Below are positions 24,459-33,741 of a stretch of DNA of 55,824 nt, piece by piece. The DNA is from Bacteroidia bacterium. Its GTDB lineage: Bacteria; Bacteroidota; Bacteroidia; Bacteroidales; Azobacteroidaceae. A program made the translations under genes and the position numbers. Under the pieces are notes generated by a model. It ran no database searches, had not been told where the DNA came from, and saw nothing but the letters and a program-made list of their open reading frames with translations. The DNA lies in contig BNTW01000009.1 of assembly GCA_025996895.1 (NCBI GenBank), positions 1 through 55,824 of the forward strand, read 5' to 3'. Each line of letters opens with the position of its first letter. Within the stretch, counting starts at the first letter, position 1.

Positions 24459-24579
24459 CAAAAGTAAGAAATCCCACTTAATTTAATCTTAAATTACGAT
24501 TAATTGAAAAATTAATTCCATTTTGCCTGTTGTATTAATTCAATATTAAGTTATTTTTAATTTCAGAAAACTACATTTG
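24459..24579. promoter_or_regulatory. Divergent promoter region between GH95 and GH92
   Basis: On the minus strand TACTTTTG (24459-24466) lies 31 nt before the GH95 start. On the plus strand TACATTTG (24572-24579) lies 35 nt before the GH92 start. Both fit TAnnTTTG; neither has a clear TTTG at the -33 distance. Between them is AT-rich DNA with ATTAATT repeats, where an activator may bind. The two half-promoters suggest that both arms of the locus are turned on by a regulator. Confidence 0.5.
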
Positions 24580-24613
24580 CCCACGTAATTGATTTTAGTT
24601 ATTATTAAATACC

Positions 24614-26833
24614 ATGAAAAAGATAAATATTGTTTTTATCACTCTGCTTTGCGCGTTCTTTTTCGCTTGTACGGAAAAAGAACAAGGTTTTTCTCAATAT
24701 GTCAATCCCTTTATCGGTACAGGTGGTCACGGACACACTTATCCGGGTGCGGCTGTTCCCCATGGATTGGTACAGTTAAGTCCCGATACCCGCACGAACG
24801 GCTGGGATGCTTGTAGTGGATACCATTATGATGACAGTACGCTGATTGGATTTAGCCATACGCATTTGAGCGGAACAGGAATCGGCGATTTGGGCGATGT
24901 CTTATTTTTACCTTATACGGGAGATTTGAAATTGATTGCTCCGAACGGTGACGACAGAGATCCGTATTTTGGCTCCGCCTTCTCGCACAGCGACGAAAAA
25001 GCAACGCCGGGTTATTACAGTGTCCTTTTAAAAGACTATAAGGTGAAAGCTGAATTGACGGCAACCGTTCATAGCGGTTTTCACCGTTATACGTTTCCGT
25101 CTTCCGAAACACCTAAATTATTTATTGATCTGACGCGCACCATTCACAACCGTCAGTTGTTGGATTCCGAAATAAAAATAATTAGTGATACGGAACTTCA
25201 AGGTTATAAACACGTTCGTGGCTGGGCACCTGACCGTTATGTTTATTTTTATGCGCAATTTTCCGAGCCGTTTGAAGCAAACATCGAAAATAATGCGAAA
25301 GCCTATTTGACTTTCCAGCCGAAAAAGCAAGTATTAATTAAGGTGGGCGTTTCGTTTGTCGATGAGGCCGGCGCGAAAAATAATGTAACGAGCGAGATTG
25401 CCGATTGGAATTTCGACCAAGTGAAGAAAAATGCACACAATGATTGGGAAAAGGAATTGGGCAAAATCGAAATTACGACAAACAATGCGAAAGACCGCAC
25501 GATTTTCTATTCTGCTCTTTATCACACGGCGTTAGAGCCGATTATCAGTTCCGATGTCGATGGACGCTACCGCACGATGGATAACCAAATTAAGCAGGAC
25601 GCCGATTATACGAATTATTCCGTATTTTCGTTGTGGGACACCTTCCGCGCCTTGCATCCGTTGAATACTATTATTTCTTCCGAAGACAATCAAGCGATGA
25701 TACGTTCTTTAATCCGTAAGTCGGACGAAGGCGGTCTGCTGCCCATGTGGGAGTTAATTTCTAATTATACCGGCTGTATGATTGGTTATCATTCCGTTTC
25801 GGTGATTGTCGATTCTTATTTAAAAGGTGAAACCGGTTTTGATGCGGAAAAAGCCTATTTAGCTTGTGTCAAATCTTCGTCGTACGATACGATTAATGTT
25901 TCGCCGACCATCGACCGCAATATTTTGCACGACAAGTTGATGCCCGTCGGCAAACAATATAAAAATACGATTGGCTATATTCCCGCCGATGTGGAAAAAC
26001 AATCGGTGGCGCGCGGTTTGGAATATGCTTACAACGATTGGCTGGTTGCCGAATTTGCGAAAGCATTGGGACACGAAGGCGATTATTGCTACTATAAAAA
26101 GTTGAGCAAAAATTATGTCAATTATTACGACGCTTCGACCGGATTTATGCGCGGTAAGATGAAAGACGGCTCGTGGCGCACGCCCTTCGACCCGCGTTTC
26201 TCCGACCATAATAATGACGATTTCTGCGAAGGTAACGCCTGGCAATGGACGTGGTTTGTACCTCACGATGTAGAAGGTTTAGTAGAAGTGATGGGCGGAA
26301 AGGAAGCTTTTATTCAAAAATTAGATTCTTTATTCTCCGTTTCTTCCGAAATGACGGGCGAAAATGTGTCGGCCGATATTTCCGGCTTGATTGGTCAATA
26401 TGCGCACGGAAATGAGCCGAGTCACCAAACGATACATTTATATAATCGTGTCGGACAACCGCATAAAACGCAGGCTCTGGTCGATGAAGTGTTGAAAACG
26501 CTGTATTTCGACGATCCCAACGGCTTGTCGGGTAATGAAGACTGCGGAGAAATGTCGGCCTGGTATGTGCTGAACGCGATGGGATTTTATTCTTATTGTC
26601 CGGGCATACCGTATTATTCTATCGGACGTCCGCTTTTCGACGAAGTGAAAATCAATCTCGAAAACGGTAAAGTATTTACTATTAAAGTATTAAATAATAG
26701 TGCCGAAAACAAATATGTGCAATCCGTTAAACTAAACGGAAAAAATTTGGACGTATTGTTTTTCTCTCACAAAGATTTGATGGAAGGCGGAGTGCTGGAA
26801 ATACAAATGACAGCGAATAATAAACTTAATTGA
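24614..26833 (+). CDS. GH92 alpha-mannosidase, lipoprotein
   Basis: The 739-aa protein starts with a lipoprotein signal (LLCAFFFACTEKEQ, Cys near residue 19). The N-terminal sandwich has VNPFIGTGGHGHTYPGAAVP and GFSHTHLSGTGIGDLG, the GH92 signature. The (alpha/alpha)6 domain contains SLWDTFRALHP, GQYAHGNEPSH (Glu near residue 600, general acid) and SGNEDCGEMSAWYVLNAMGF (Asp near 641, general base). Such Ca-dependent exo-enzymes remove alpha-linked mannose by inversion. The enzyme is probably anchored on a membrane face. The beta-helix gene follows after 12 nt, so the two form one transcript. Which linkage it cuts cannot be told. Confidence 0.95.
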   Translation: MKKINIVFITLLCAFFFACTEKEQGFSQYVNPFIGTGGHGHTYPGAAVPHGLVQLSPDTRTNGWDACSGYHYDDSTLIGFSHTHLSGTGIGDLGDVLFLPYTGDLKLIAPNGDDRDPYFGSAFSHSDEKATPGYYSVLLKDYKVKAELTATVHSGFHRYTFPSSETPKLFIDLTRTIHNRQLLDSEIKIISDTELQGYKHVRGWAPDRYVYFYAQFSEPFEANIENNAKAYLTFQPKKQVLIKVGVSFVDEAGAKNNVTSEIADWNFDQVKKNAHNDWEKELGKIEITTNNAKDRTIFYSALYHTALEPIISSDVDGRYRTMDNQIKQDADYTNYSVFSLWDTFRALHPLNTIISSEDNQAMIRSLIRKSDEGGLLPMWELISNYTGCMIGYHSVSVIVDSYLKGETGFDAEKAYLACVKSSSYDTINVSPTIDRNILHDKLMPVGKQYKNTIGYIPADVEKQSVARGLEYAYNDWLVAEFAKALGHEGDYCYYKKLSKNYVNYYDASTGFMRGKMKDGSWRTPFDPRFSDHNNDDFCEGNAWQWTWFVPHDVEGLVEVMGGKEAFIQKLDSLFSVSSEMTGENVSADISGLIGQYAHGNEPSHQTIHLYNRVGQPHKTQALVDEVLKTLYFDDPNGLSGNEDCGEMSAWYVLNAMGFYSYCPGIPYYSIGRPLFDEVKINLENGKVFTIKVLNNSAENKYVQSVKLNGKNLDVLFFSHKDLMEGGVLEIQMTANNKLN

Positions 26834-26845
26834 AAATTCAATATC

Positions 26846-29800
26846 ATGCAAAAATTTACTTTTATTAAGAAAAGGTGCGTACTGTTTATGCTTCTCTGCA
26901 TAAGTGCTACCTTCATCAGTCAGGCGCAAACGCCGTCTCTGGGAAAGTTGATTTCCACGAAATATGAGACGCCCGACGCCGTAGTAGCGAGATTTAATGT
27001 TTTGGACTACGGGGCAGACCCGACCGGAACAGTAGATCAGACGAAACTTTTCCAAGCACTCTTGGATTCTTTGGGATCAAAATACCAAAATCGCGGAGCT
27101 CAAAATGACGGAGTTTTGCAAGGGGGTGACTTTCCTGCCGGAACACCGAACGGCGGTGTATTGTTTGTTCCCGAAGGAAAATATTTATTTTCCAGCAACA
27201 ACAGCCGGTTGACAATTCCCAAAGGAGTTACCATCCGCGGCGATTGGAAAAAACCGGAAAAAGGAAAACCCATCGAAGGGACAATCTTTATGATTAAAGG
27301 TTGGAAAAGAGCCGATTCCGATGCAGATGTGTATAAAGATTCCGAAGGAAGGGCTTTTATCACGTTGCAACCTTCCGCAGCAGTGCGGGACATTGCTTTT
27401 TGGTATCCCGAACAAGATCCGGAAAACATCACTCCTTATCCACCGACCATTTTGATCGGACAGAACAGTTATTGGGGGAATGATTATTGCTTGGTTTCCA
27501 ACGTTACATTGGTAAATTCCTACGATGGTGTTATTTTCTCGCGCCGTAACGGTGGTGGTGCGCCCAATGTGTATGGCATTTACGGTACACCTTTAAAAAG
27601 AGGTATCGAAATTGATAACATCGCCGAAATCGGCCGTGTAGATAATGTTGATTTTTCTCCCGAATATTGGGCAGGATCAGGTTTGGAAGGCTCTCCGACA
27701 ACGGATACTTTCAGAAAATATATCCGTGCCAATGCAACAGCCCTGACGGCAGGTCGTATCGACTGGTCGTTCTTCGGTAATGTCAAAGCGGAAGGCTACA
27801 AAACCGGTTATCGGTTGCAGCCGGCGTTTAATGATGGCGGATCTCCCAATGGACATTTCTATCACATGGAATTTACCGATTGTACTTATGGAGTATATGC
27901 TGCCGCAACTGCGGGAGCCGGAGATATGTTTTATGATTATAAATTCAATAATTGTGATTTTGGATTTTATGTTAGTAGTAGCGGTGGTGTATTGCAAATT
28001 CAAAAATGTGAATTTGATGTAAAGAAAGCGGCCATTTATGCACCTCTTGGCAGTAATACCAAGATGCTTTTAAATCAAAATACCTTTAATAAAGGTGCGA
28101 TTGATATTCGTCAGGGAACAGCGTCGATTATGGCTAATCAATTTAATGATGAAAACGAGCACATTATCTTGGGAAGTAAGGCTGTAGCAACAATTACGGG
28201 CAATACATTCAAAGATAATGATCCGCACATCAAAAATTTATCGACCTATAAAATTACGATTGATCACAATCCGATTGCCGGTTTGAAGGAAATTCCGAGT
28301 TTTCCGTACAAAAATCAATATGATTTCAAACAAAAACCAACCGGAACGGCATTTTCGCTGGCTACCGACCATGGTGTAAGCACCACGAATGATGATAACT
28401 CCGACGCTTTGCAGGTACAATTGAATGCAGTGAAAGCAGCCGGCGGCGGTATCGTATTTTTGCCTCCCGGACACTACAATTTCCGGAAACCGATCACCAT
28501 TCCGACCGGAGTGGAATTGAAAGGATCGGTAGATACGCCTTCGTTACCGACAGGCCCGGGCAGTACGATGGAAATTTATGCCGGTAAAGGCGACGAAAAT
28601 GGAACACCGTTTATCACAATGGAAGAAGGTAGCGGTATTCGCGGTTTGGTTATGAACTATCCCGAACAAGCCGTACAACTTTTGACGCAACCCGAACTGA
28701 ACGGTAGTGATGTATATCATTATCCGTATTGTATTCGCGGGAACAAAGACGTATATATTGTGAATATTGCGTTGCGCGCCGTATATCATGGTGTAGATTT
28801 ATTCACCAACAAATGCGACAATCACTATATTGATTATTTGGCCGGACACGTGTTTAAAACAGGTATCCGCGTAGGCGGTGGCTCGAAAGACGGACATATT
28901 TATAATGCACAATTCAACCAGATTGCTTACGGATCGGGTGGCGAAACTAAATTTGGTCGCTGGCCGAATTCACCCGACAACAACAATCCGGATCATGAAG
29001 TATATGTGAATGAACATGATTTGGCGTATGCTTATTGTTGGAATCATCTGGAATTTCTGGTATTGGAAGACTGCGAAGACGAAATTTTATTTAATAACTT
29101 CGATTTCGGCTCGAAACGCGGATTTGTGATGTATTCCAAAAACGGCAAAGGCCCGAGCGGTATCAGTCTGGGACAAGGTATTGACCAGGGAATGAATGCG
29201 TTCTATATTGATGGTGTAGATCAAGCGAAAGGTTTTGATTTGATTAATTCGCAAATCGTAACTACTGCTCCGGGACGTGCGGGCGATGTAAATAACGAAT
29301 TGAAAGCAAATAACCGCTACATTCAGGTAGGCCCCAACTTACAGGGAACGGTGAATTTCTTTGCTGCGGACTTCTGGGGACAGCCACAGAATATTTCCAA
29401 CGAAATTTTGAGCGGAACGATTGAAATGCAGGCCGGCAATTACGATAATTCCGGACAACAAAATTGGGCTTCCGTTGCAGAAAATGCTGCTTTCAAACAA
29501 TACGGATCCAACATCAATTCGGTACGCTCGTTGCTGACTGCCGGGTCTCCTGCTCAAATGTATATCCAATCGTCTATATTGAACAAAGGCAGTATAGCGG
29601 AAGATTCGTTTGGCTTGTGGTTGAACAATATCGGATTTAGCGGAGAGGCTGCTACCGAACCCGGAGGTTTTGTAGATCGCACCGGCTGGATTGCTACCGC
29701 TTCGGTGAGAAATGAAGACGCCAACTTGTCGTTGGATGATAATACCGCTACCCGCTGGTCGACCATGAGCGAAAATCAGAAAGCCGGACAATGGTTTAAG

Positions 29801-30304
29801 GTGGATATGCTGGAAGAACAAACATTTACCGGTATTAATCTGGATCCGGGTACTGCCAGCAATACGCCTGCGGCTATCCGAATCTTGGTTTCAAACGACG
29901 ATATAGAATATAAAGTGGTTGCTACGGCGCAAAATGCTACGGAAGTTACTTTTCCCGGTCAAAAGGCGCGTTATATCAAAATCGAGCAAACAGGATCAAA
30001 ATCACTCAGTTGGCGGATTGCCGAATTCTATATTACCGATCTTCCCGATTATACGGATTATACGGGTATCGGCAATTTACTATCGCAAAAAGGGGATGTA
30101 AATGCTTATTTTAATTTCGATCAGTTATACTTGAACGGTGCGACCGGCTCTTCTGTGGTTAGAATTTACAGCGTTGCGGGACAACAGGTGTTACCTGCCA
30201 CTCGTGTTGCAAATTCCATCTCTGTTAATCTTCCTTCGGGAATCTATGTGGCTATTATTGAAAACAACGGCAATATTTACAGACAAAAATTGCTGAAGAA
30301 ATAA
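26846..30304 (+). CDS. Double beta-helix (pectate-lyase-3 type) protein with discoidin domain and T9SS tail
   Basis: The 1152-aa protein has a signal peptide ending near FISQAQ. FNVLDYGADPTGTVDQTKLF (about 50-70) is the start of a pectate-lyase superfamily beta-helix. A second helix begins near 510 (LATDHGVSTTNDDNSDALQV, GGGIVFLPPGHYNFRKPITI). Such tandem helices occur in GH55 glucanases and related enzymes. A discoidin domain (about 950-1075: DDNTATRWSTMSENQKAGQWFKVDM shortened here to its core TATRWST and AGQWFKVDM, and YIKIEQTG) follows. The T9SS tail (VRIYSVAGQQVL, LPSGIYVAII) ends it. It is therefore a surface protein acting on or binding long glycans. I cannot assign a catalytic residue or a GH family with certainty. 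Confidence 0.85.
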   Translation: MQKFTFIKKRCVLFMLLCISATFISQAQTPSLGKLISTKYETPDAVVARFNVLDYGADPTGTVDQTKLFQALLDSLGSKYQNRGAQNDGVLQGGDFPAGTPNGGVLFVPEGKYLFSSNNSRLTIPKGVTIRGDWKKPEKGKPIEGTIFMIKGWKRADSDADVYKDSEGRAFITLQPSAAVRDIAFWYPEQDPENITPYPPTILIGQNSYWGNDYCLVSNVTLVNSYDGVIFSRRNGGGAPNVYGIYGTPLKRGIEIDNIAEIGRVDNVDFSPEYWAGSGLEGSPTTDTFRKYIRANATALTAGRIDWSFFGNVKAEGYKTGYRLQPAFNDGGSPNGHFYHMEFTDCTYGVYAAATAGAGDMFYDYKFNNCDFGFYVSSSGGVLQIQKCEFDVKKAAIYAPLGSNTKMLLNQNTFNKGAIDIRQGTASIMANQFNDENEHIILGSKAVATITGNTFKDNDPHIKNLSTYKITIDHNPIAGLKEIPSFPYKNQYDFKQKPTGTAFSLATDHGVSTTNDDNSDALQVQLNAVKAAGGGIVFLPPGHYNFRKPITIPTGVELKGSVDTPSLPTGPGSTMEIYAGKGDENGTPFITMEEGSGIRGLVMNYPEQAVQLLTQPELNGSDVYHYPYCIRGNKDVYIVNIALRAVYHGVDLFTNKCDNHYIDYLAGHVFKTGIRVGGGSKDGHIYNAQFNQIAYGSGGETKFGRWPNSPDNNNPDHEVYVNEHDLAYAYCWNHLEFLVLEDCEDEILFNNFDFGSKRGFVMYSKNGKGPSGISLGQGIDQGMNAFYIDGVDQAKGFDLINSQIVTTAPGRAGDVNNELKANNRYIQVGPNLQGTVNFFAADFWGQPQNISNEILSGTIEMQAGNYDNSGQQNWASVAENAAFKQYGSNINSVRSLLTAGSPAQMYIQSSILNKGSIAEDSFGLWLNNIGFSGEAATEPGGFVDRTGWIATASVRNEDANLSLDDNTATRWSTMSENQKAGQWFKVDMLEEQTFTGINLDPGTASNTPAAIRILVSNDDIEYKVVATAQNATEVTFPGQKARYIKIEQTGSKSLSWRIAEFYITDLPDYTDYTGIGNLLSQKGDVNAYFNFDQLYLNGATGSSVVRIYSVAGQQVLPATRVANSISVNLPSGIYVAIIENNGNIYRQKLLKK

Positions 30305-30415
30305 AAAATAATGGGTTTGATTGGATAATTAACGAAATATTAAGAAATAATTAATTCCATGAGAATAATTTTGTTTGAACTTTGTAATTATATAAATCTT
30401 TATTTTTAAACTAAT

Positions 30416-33400
30416 ATGCGAAAAATCATTTTCCTACTTTTTCTGGGGTTTTTCTGTACGAATGCGTTTGCACAGAAAACAATTAGCGGAACGGTACGTG
30501 ATGCTTCCGACAAATCTTCTTTACCGGGCGTATCCGTCATAGTGAAAGGAACGACGAGGGGCACAGCTACCGACATCGATGGTAATTATTCGATTACCGT
30601 TCAGCAAGGTGACAAAGATTTGGTCTTCTCCTTTATTGGTATGAAATCTCAAACAGTTTTGATCGGTAATAAGACTACCATCAATGTTGATATGGGTGCC
30701 GATGATCAACTGTTGGACGAAGTGGTGGTTACGGCTTTGGGTATCTCACGCGATGCCAAAGGGCTGACAGCCGCTCAACAACGTGTGGACGCCGCTACTA
30801 TTGCGGAAGTAAAAGACCCGAACATCGTTTCTTCTCTTGCCGGTAAAGTGGCAGGGGTACAGGTAACGCCTCCGGGAAGTGTAACCGGATCGGCGCGTAT
30901 CGTCATTCGTGGTAACTCTTCTTTCACGGGTAATAATCAACCGCTTTTCGTTGTCGATGGTATGATTATCGATAATAATGACGGTAGTCGCGATGTTGGC
31001 TCTTGGGCTAATAATATTGACTTGGGTAACGGTGCAGCCGATATTAATGCCGACGACATCGAAACGATTGACGTATTGAAAGGGCCGAACGCAGCCGCAT
31101 TGTATGGATCGCGTGCAGCTAACGGTGCTATCGTAATGACGACGAAAAAAGCCAAAGAAGGCCGTTTTAAATTATCGGTCGGACATAACCAGATGTATCA
31201 TTATATCTCGCAATGGCCCGATTACGAAAACGCTTTCGGTGTGGGACATGTACTGCAATTTGTTCAAGGCAACAACCAATTGACGAGAGTAGATCCCGAA
31301 GGCAACCTTCTTCCGTATCCGGGTATTCCCGATATGCGCGAAATTGCCCGCAACGGCGGTGCGCGTTCGGCAGGTGGTCCGCACTTGGGGCAAGATTATA
31401 TGGGGCTGGACGGCTTGATTCACCAATATTTGCCGCGACCCGAAAATTTGACCGATTTTTATCAGACAGGACACGTTTATACATCCAACATTGCAGTGGA
31501 AGGTGGTAATCAGGATAACAACTATCGTGTATCTTTTACTAATGTATCTTCCAACGACGTGGTAGAGCGTCAAAACTTAGTGAATAAAAATACCGTAACC
31601 ATGCGTTATTTCAATACGCTGGTGAAAAATATTACCTTGGATACGAAAGTAACCTATATGAACGACGATACGAAAAACCGGCGTTATTCCAACGGCGGAT
31701 CGTTTAACCCGACTTCAATGTTTATTTATATGCCGCGTACTATGTCGTTAGACGAGTTGAAGAGCTATAAAGATGAAGCCGGCAACGAATTTGGTACCTT
31801 GGGCGATGCACATAATCCCTATTGGAGTATTAATGAAACGAGCAACTACGACAACCGGACACGTGTCATGGGTAGTGCTGATCTTTCTTACCAAATACTT
31901 CCTTCGTTACGTTTGACATTACGTTACGGAAAAGACTTTATTTTCACTAAACGGAATGAGTTTAGAAACAAGGGAGCTTCCGGTAGTGATTCCAAAGGCT
32001 GGTATGGCAACTGGGTAAACAGTACCGACAACAATACTTACGAATGGGCGGCGGCTTACCAAGATCGATTGGGCGATTTTTCTCTCGTGGCTAACGTTGG
32101 GGGAAGTGCCTATAATTATGGTTGGTATAATACTTGGTCGTCTATTCCTACGCTGAAAATTGCCAGCTTCCAACACATTACTAACTCCGACGACATGCAA
32201 ACAACCAATGAAGATACAGGTAGAAAGAAACAAACGGCTATCTACGGATCGGCATCGGTCGGTTACGGAGATTGGATATATTTGGAAGCAACCGCTCGTA
32301 ATGACTGGAGTTCGACATTACCGAAAGGAAACAATTCCTATTTCTATCCTTCTGTGGGTGTATCTTGGATTGCTTCGGAAATGCTGAAAATTCCTTCGCG
32401 CACTTTCTTTGGTAAGTTCCGTGCTTCGTGGGCACAGGTAGGTAATGATACCGATCCGTATCGTTTGGCAACCTATTTTAATATGGATGCTAACAATGTC
32501 TATGGCAATTATAAATATGCTTCTTTTTTGAATACATTACCGAATGCTTCTTTGAAGCCGGAAATCACTGCTTCTTATGAAATTGGTACGGATTTGCGTT
32601 TTTGGAATCAACGATTGACTGTCGATTTCACTTACTATAAATCCAATTCCAGAAATCAAATTATATCTGCTGAGATGGCTCCGTCTTCCGGTTATGCATC
32701 GCGTGTGTATAATGCCGGTGAAATTCAGAACGATGGTATCGAATTATCTGTACGCGGTATTCCCATCGAAACCCGGAATTTTAGTTGGGAAATTGTAGGC
32801 AACTTGACCAAAAACAATTCCAAGGTGTTGAGTATGGTGGAAGGTGTAGATGAAATGACTATCGGCGGTAACCGGGGTATGGAAAACGTTATTAAAGTGG
32901 GTTTGCCTTACAACGTTTTGAAAGGCAAAGACTGGCAACGCGACCAACAAGGCCGGAAATTAGTGTATCGTGCCAATGCCGAACCGGTAGTGGAACAAAT
33001 TCATTATTTCCCGGATGTAAATCCCGACTGGCAGTTGGGTATCAGTAACCGCTTCCGTTATAAAAATTTCGATTTATATTTGTTGGTCGATATTAAGAAA
33101 GGCGGTTATTTGTTCTCTGCAACGCGCGGACAGGGTATTCGAAATGCTATGTTCTCCGGTGACGAGACCGATCGTGAAAGTTTCTGGTATAGAAGATTTA
33201 TTATGAATGACGGTGGCGGCTATCCCAATCAATGGGGAGGTACCTACATGGACGATATTTATTTCTATGAGCCGGCCGTTTATGACGAAAATTATAACAC
33301 TTACGAAATTTCGTTAGGCCCGGACGGACAATATCATAAAACATTATTAAATCCTACTGGTCCCGATGATGCTACGAACTGGATTCCTGACCCGGATTAT

Positions 33401-33730
33401 GTTCCCGAAAAATGCGAACAATATTTATTGCCGCAAAATGTGGGATATTATGCCGACTGGATGGGCAGCTTGAACTCCTACGATGCTTCTTATGTAAAAG
33501 TACGCGAATTGAGTATCGGTTACAATTTGCCGAAAACATTGATTTCAAAAATCAAAATGACGAGTGCCCGTATTTCTCTGGTAGGACGTAATTTCTGGAT
33601 TATTTCGCAAAAAACACCGAAAGGATTGGATCCCGAAGCGTCTGTAAATGCCGGAAATGCGCAAGGTATGGAATACGGAGCATTGCCTCCGACCACTACT
33701 TTTGGTTTTGACATTAAAGTTTCATTCTAA
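30416..33730 (+). CDS. susC: SusC/RagA-family TonB-dependent outer-membrane transporter
   Basis: The 1104-aa protein has a signal peptide (CTNAFAQ). A carboxypeptidase-regulatory-like domain follows (ISGTVRDASDKSSLPGVSVI, GTATDIDGNYSITV). The SusC-specific LDEVVVTALGISRD TonB-box region and the plug (LAGKVAGVQV, SARIVIRGNSSFTGNNQPLF, IDVLKGPNAAALYGSRAANG) come next, and the rest is a beta-barrel ending in a terminal Phe (FGFDIKVSF), as usual for BAM substrates. It imports oligosaccharides in complex with the SusD encoded 12 nt downstream. It is the core of the polysaccharide utilisation locus. A weak GAACTTTG at about 30376-30384 may be its promoter. Length fits the family. Confidence 0.97.
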   Translation: MRKIIFLLFLGFFCTNAFAQKTISGTVRDASDKSSLPGVSVIVKGTTRGTATDIDGNYSITVQQGDKDLVFSFIGMKSQTVLIGNKTTINVDMGADDQLLDEVVVTALGISRDAKGLTAAQQRVDAATIAEVKDPNIVSSLAGKVAGVQVTPPGSVTGSARIVIRGNSSFTGNNQPLFVVDGMIIDNNDGSRDVGSWANNIDLGNGAADINADDIETIDVLKGPNAAALYGSRAANGAIVMTTKKAKEGRFKLSVGHNQMYHYISQWPDYENAFGVGHVLQFVQGNNQLTRVDPEGNLLPYPGIPDMREIARNGGARSAGGPHLGQDYMGLDGLIHQYLPRPENLTDFYQTGHVYTSNIAVEGGNQDNNYRVSFTNVSSNDVVERQNLVNKNTVTMRYFNTLVKNITLDTKVTYMNDDTKNRRYSNGGSFNPTSMFIYMPRTMSLDELKSYKDEAGNEFGTLGDAHNPYWSINETSNYDNRTRVMGSADLSYQILPSLRLTLRYGKDFIFTKRNEFRNKGASGSDSKGWYGNWVNSTDNNTYEWAAAYQDRLGDFSLVANVGGSAYNYGWYNTWSSIPTLKIASFQHITNSDDMQTTNEDTGRKKQTAIYGSASVGYGDWIYLEATARNDWSSTLPKGNNSYFYPSVGVSWIASEMLKIPSRTFFGKFRASWAQVGNDTDPYRLATYFNMDANNVYGNYKYASFLNTLPNASLKPEITASYEIGTDLRFWNQRLTVDFTYYKSNSRNQIISAEMAPSSGYASRVYNAGEIQNDGIELSVRGIPIETRNFSWEIVGNLTKNNSKVLSMVEGVDEMTIGGNRGMENVIKVGLPYNVLKGKDWQRDQQGRKLVYRANAEPVVEQIHYFPDVNPDWQLGISNRFRYKNFDLYLLVDIKKGGYLFSATRGQGIRNAMFSGDETDRESFWYRRFIMNDGGGYPNQWGGTYMDDIYFYEPAVYDENYNTYEISLGPDGQYHKTLLNPTGPDDATNWIPDPDYVPEKCEQYLLPQNVGYYADWMGSLNSYDASYVKVRELSIGYNLPKTLISKIKMTSARISLVGRNFWIISQKTPKGLDPEASVNAGNAQGMEYGALPPTTTFGFDIKVSF

Positions 33731-33741
33731 AATTTACGAAT

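Noticed and set aside
24470..24560. Operator palindrome in the divergent promoter region
   Set aside because: The ATTAATT repeats are too simple and AT-rich to separate from background.
30372..30384. Strong promoter for susC
   Set aside because: GAACTTTG is one base off the consensus and lacks a TTTG at the right distance, so it is mentioned only as a weak candidate.
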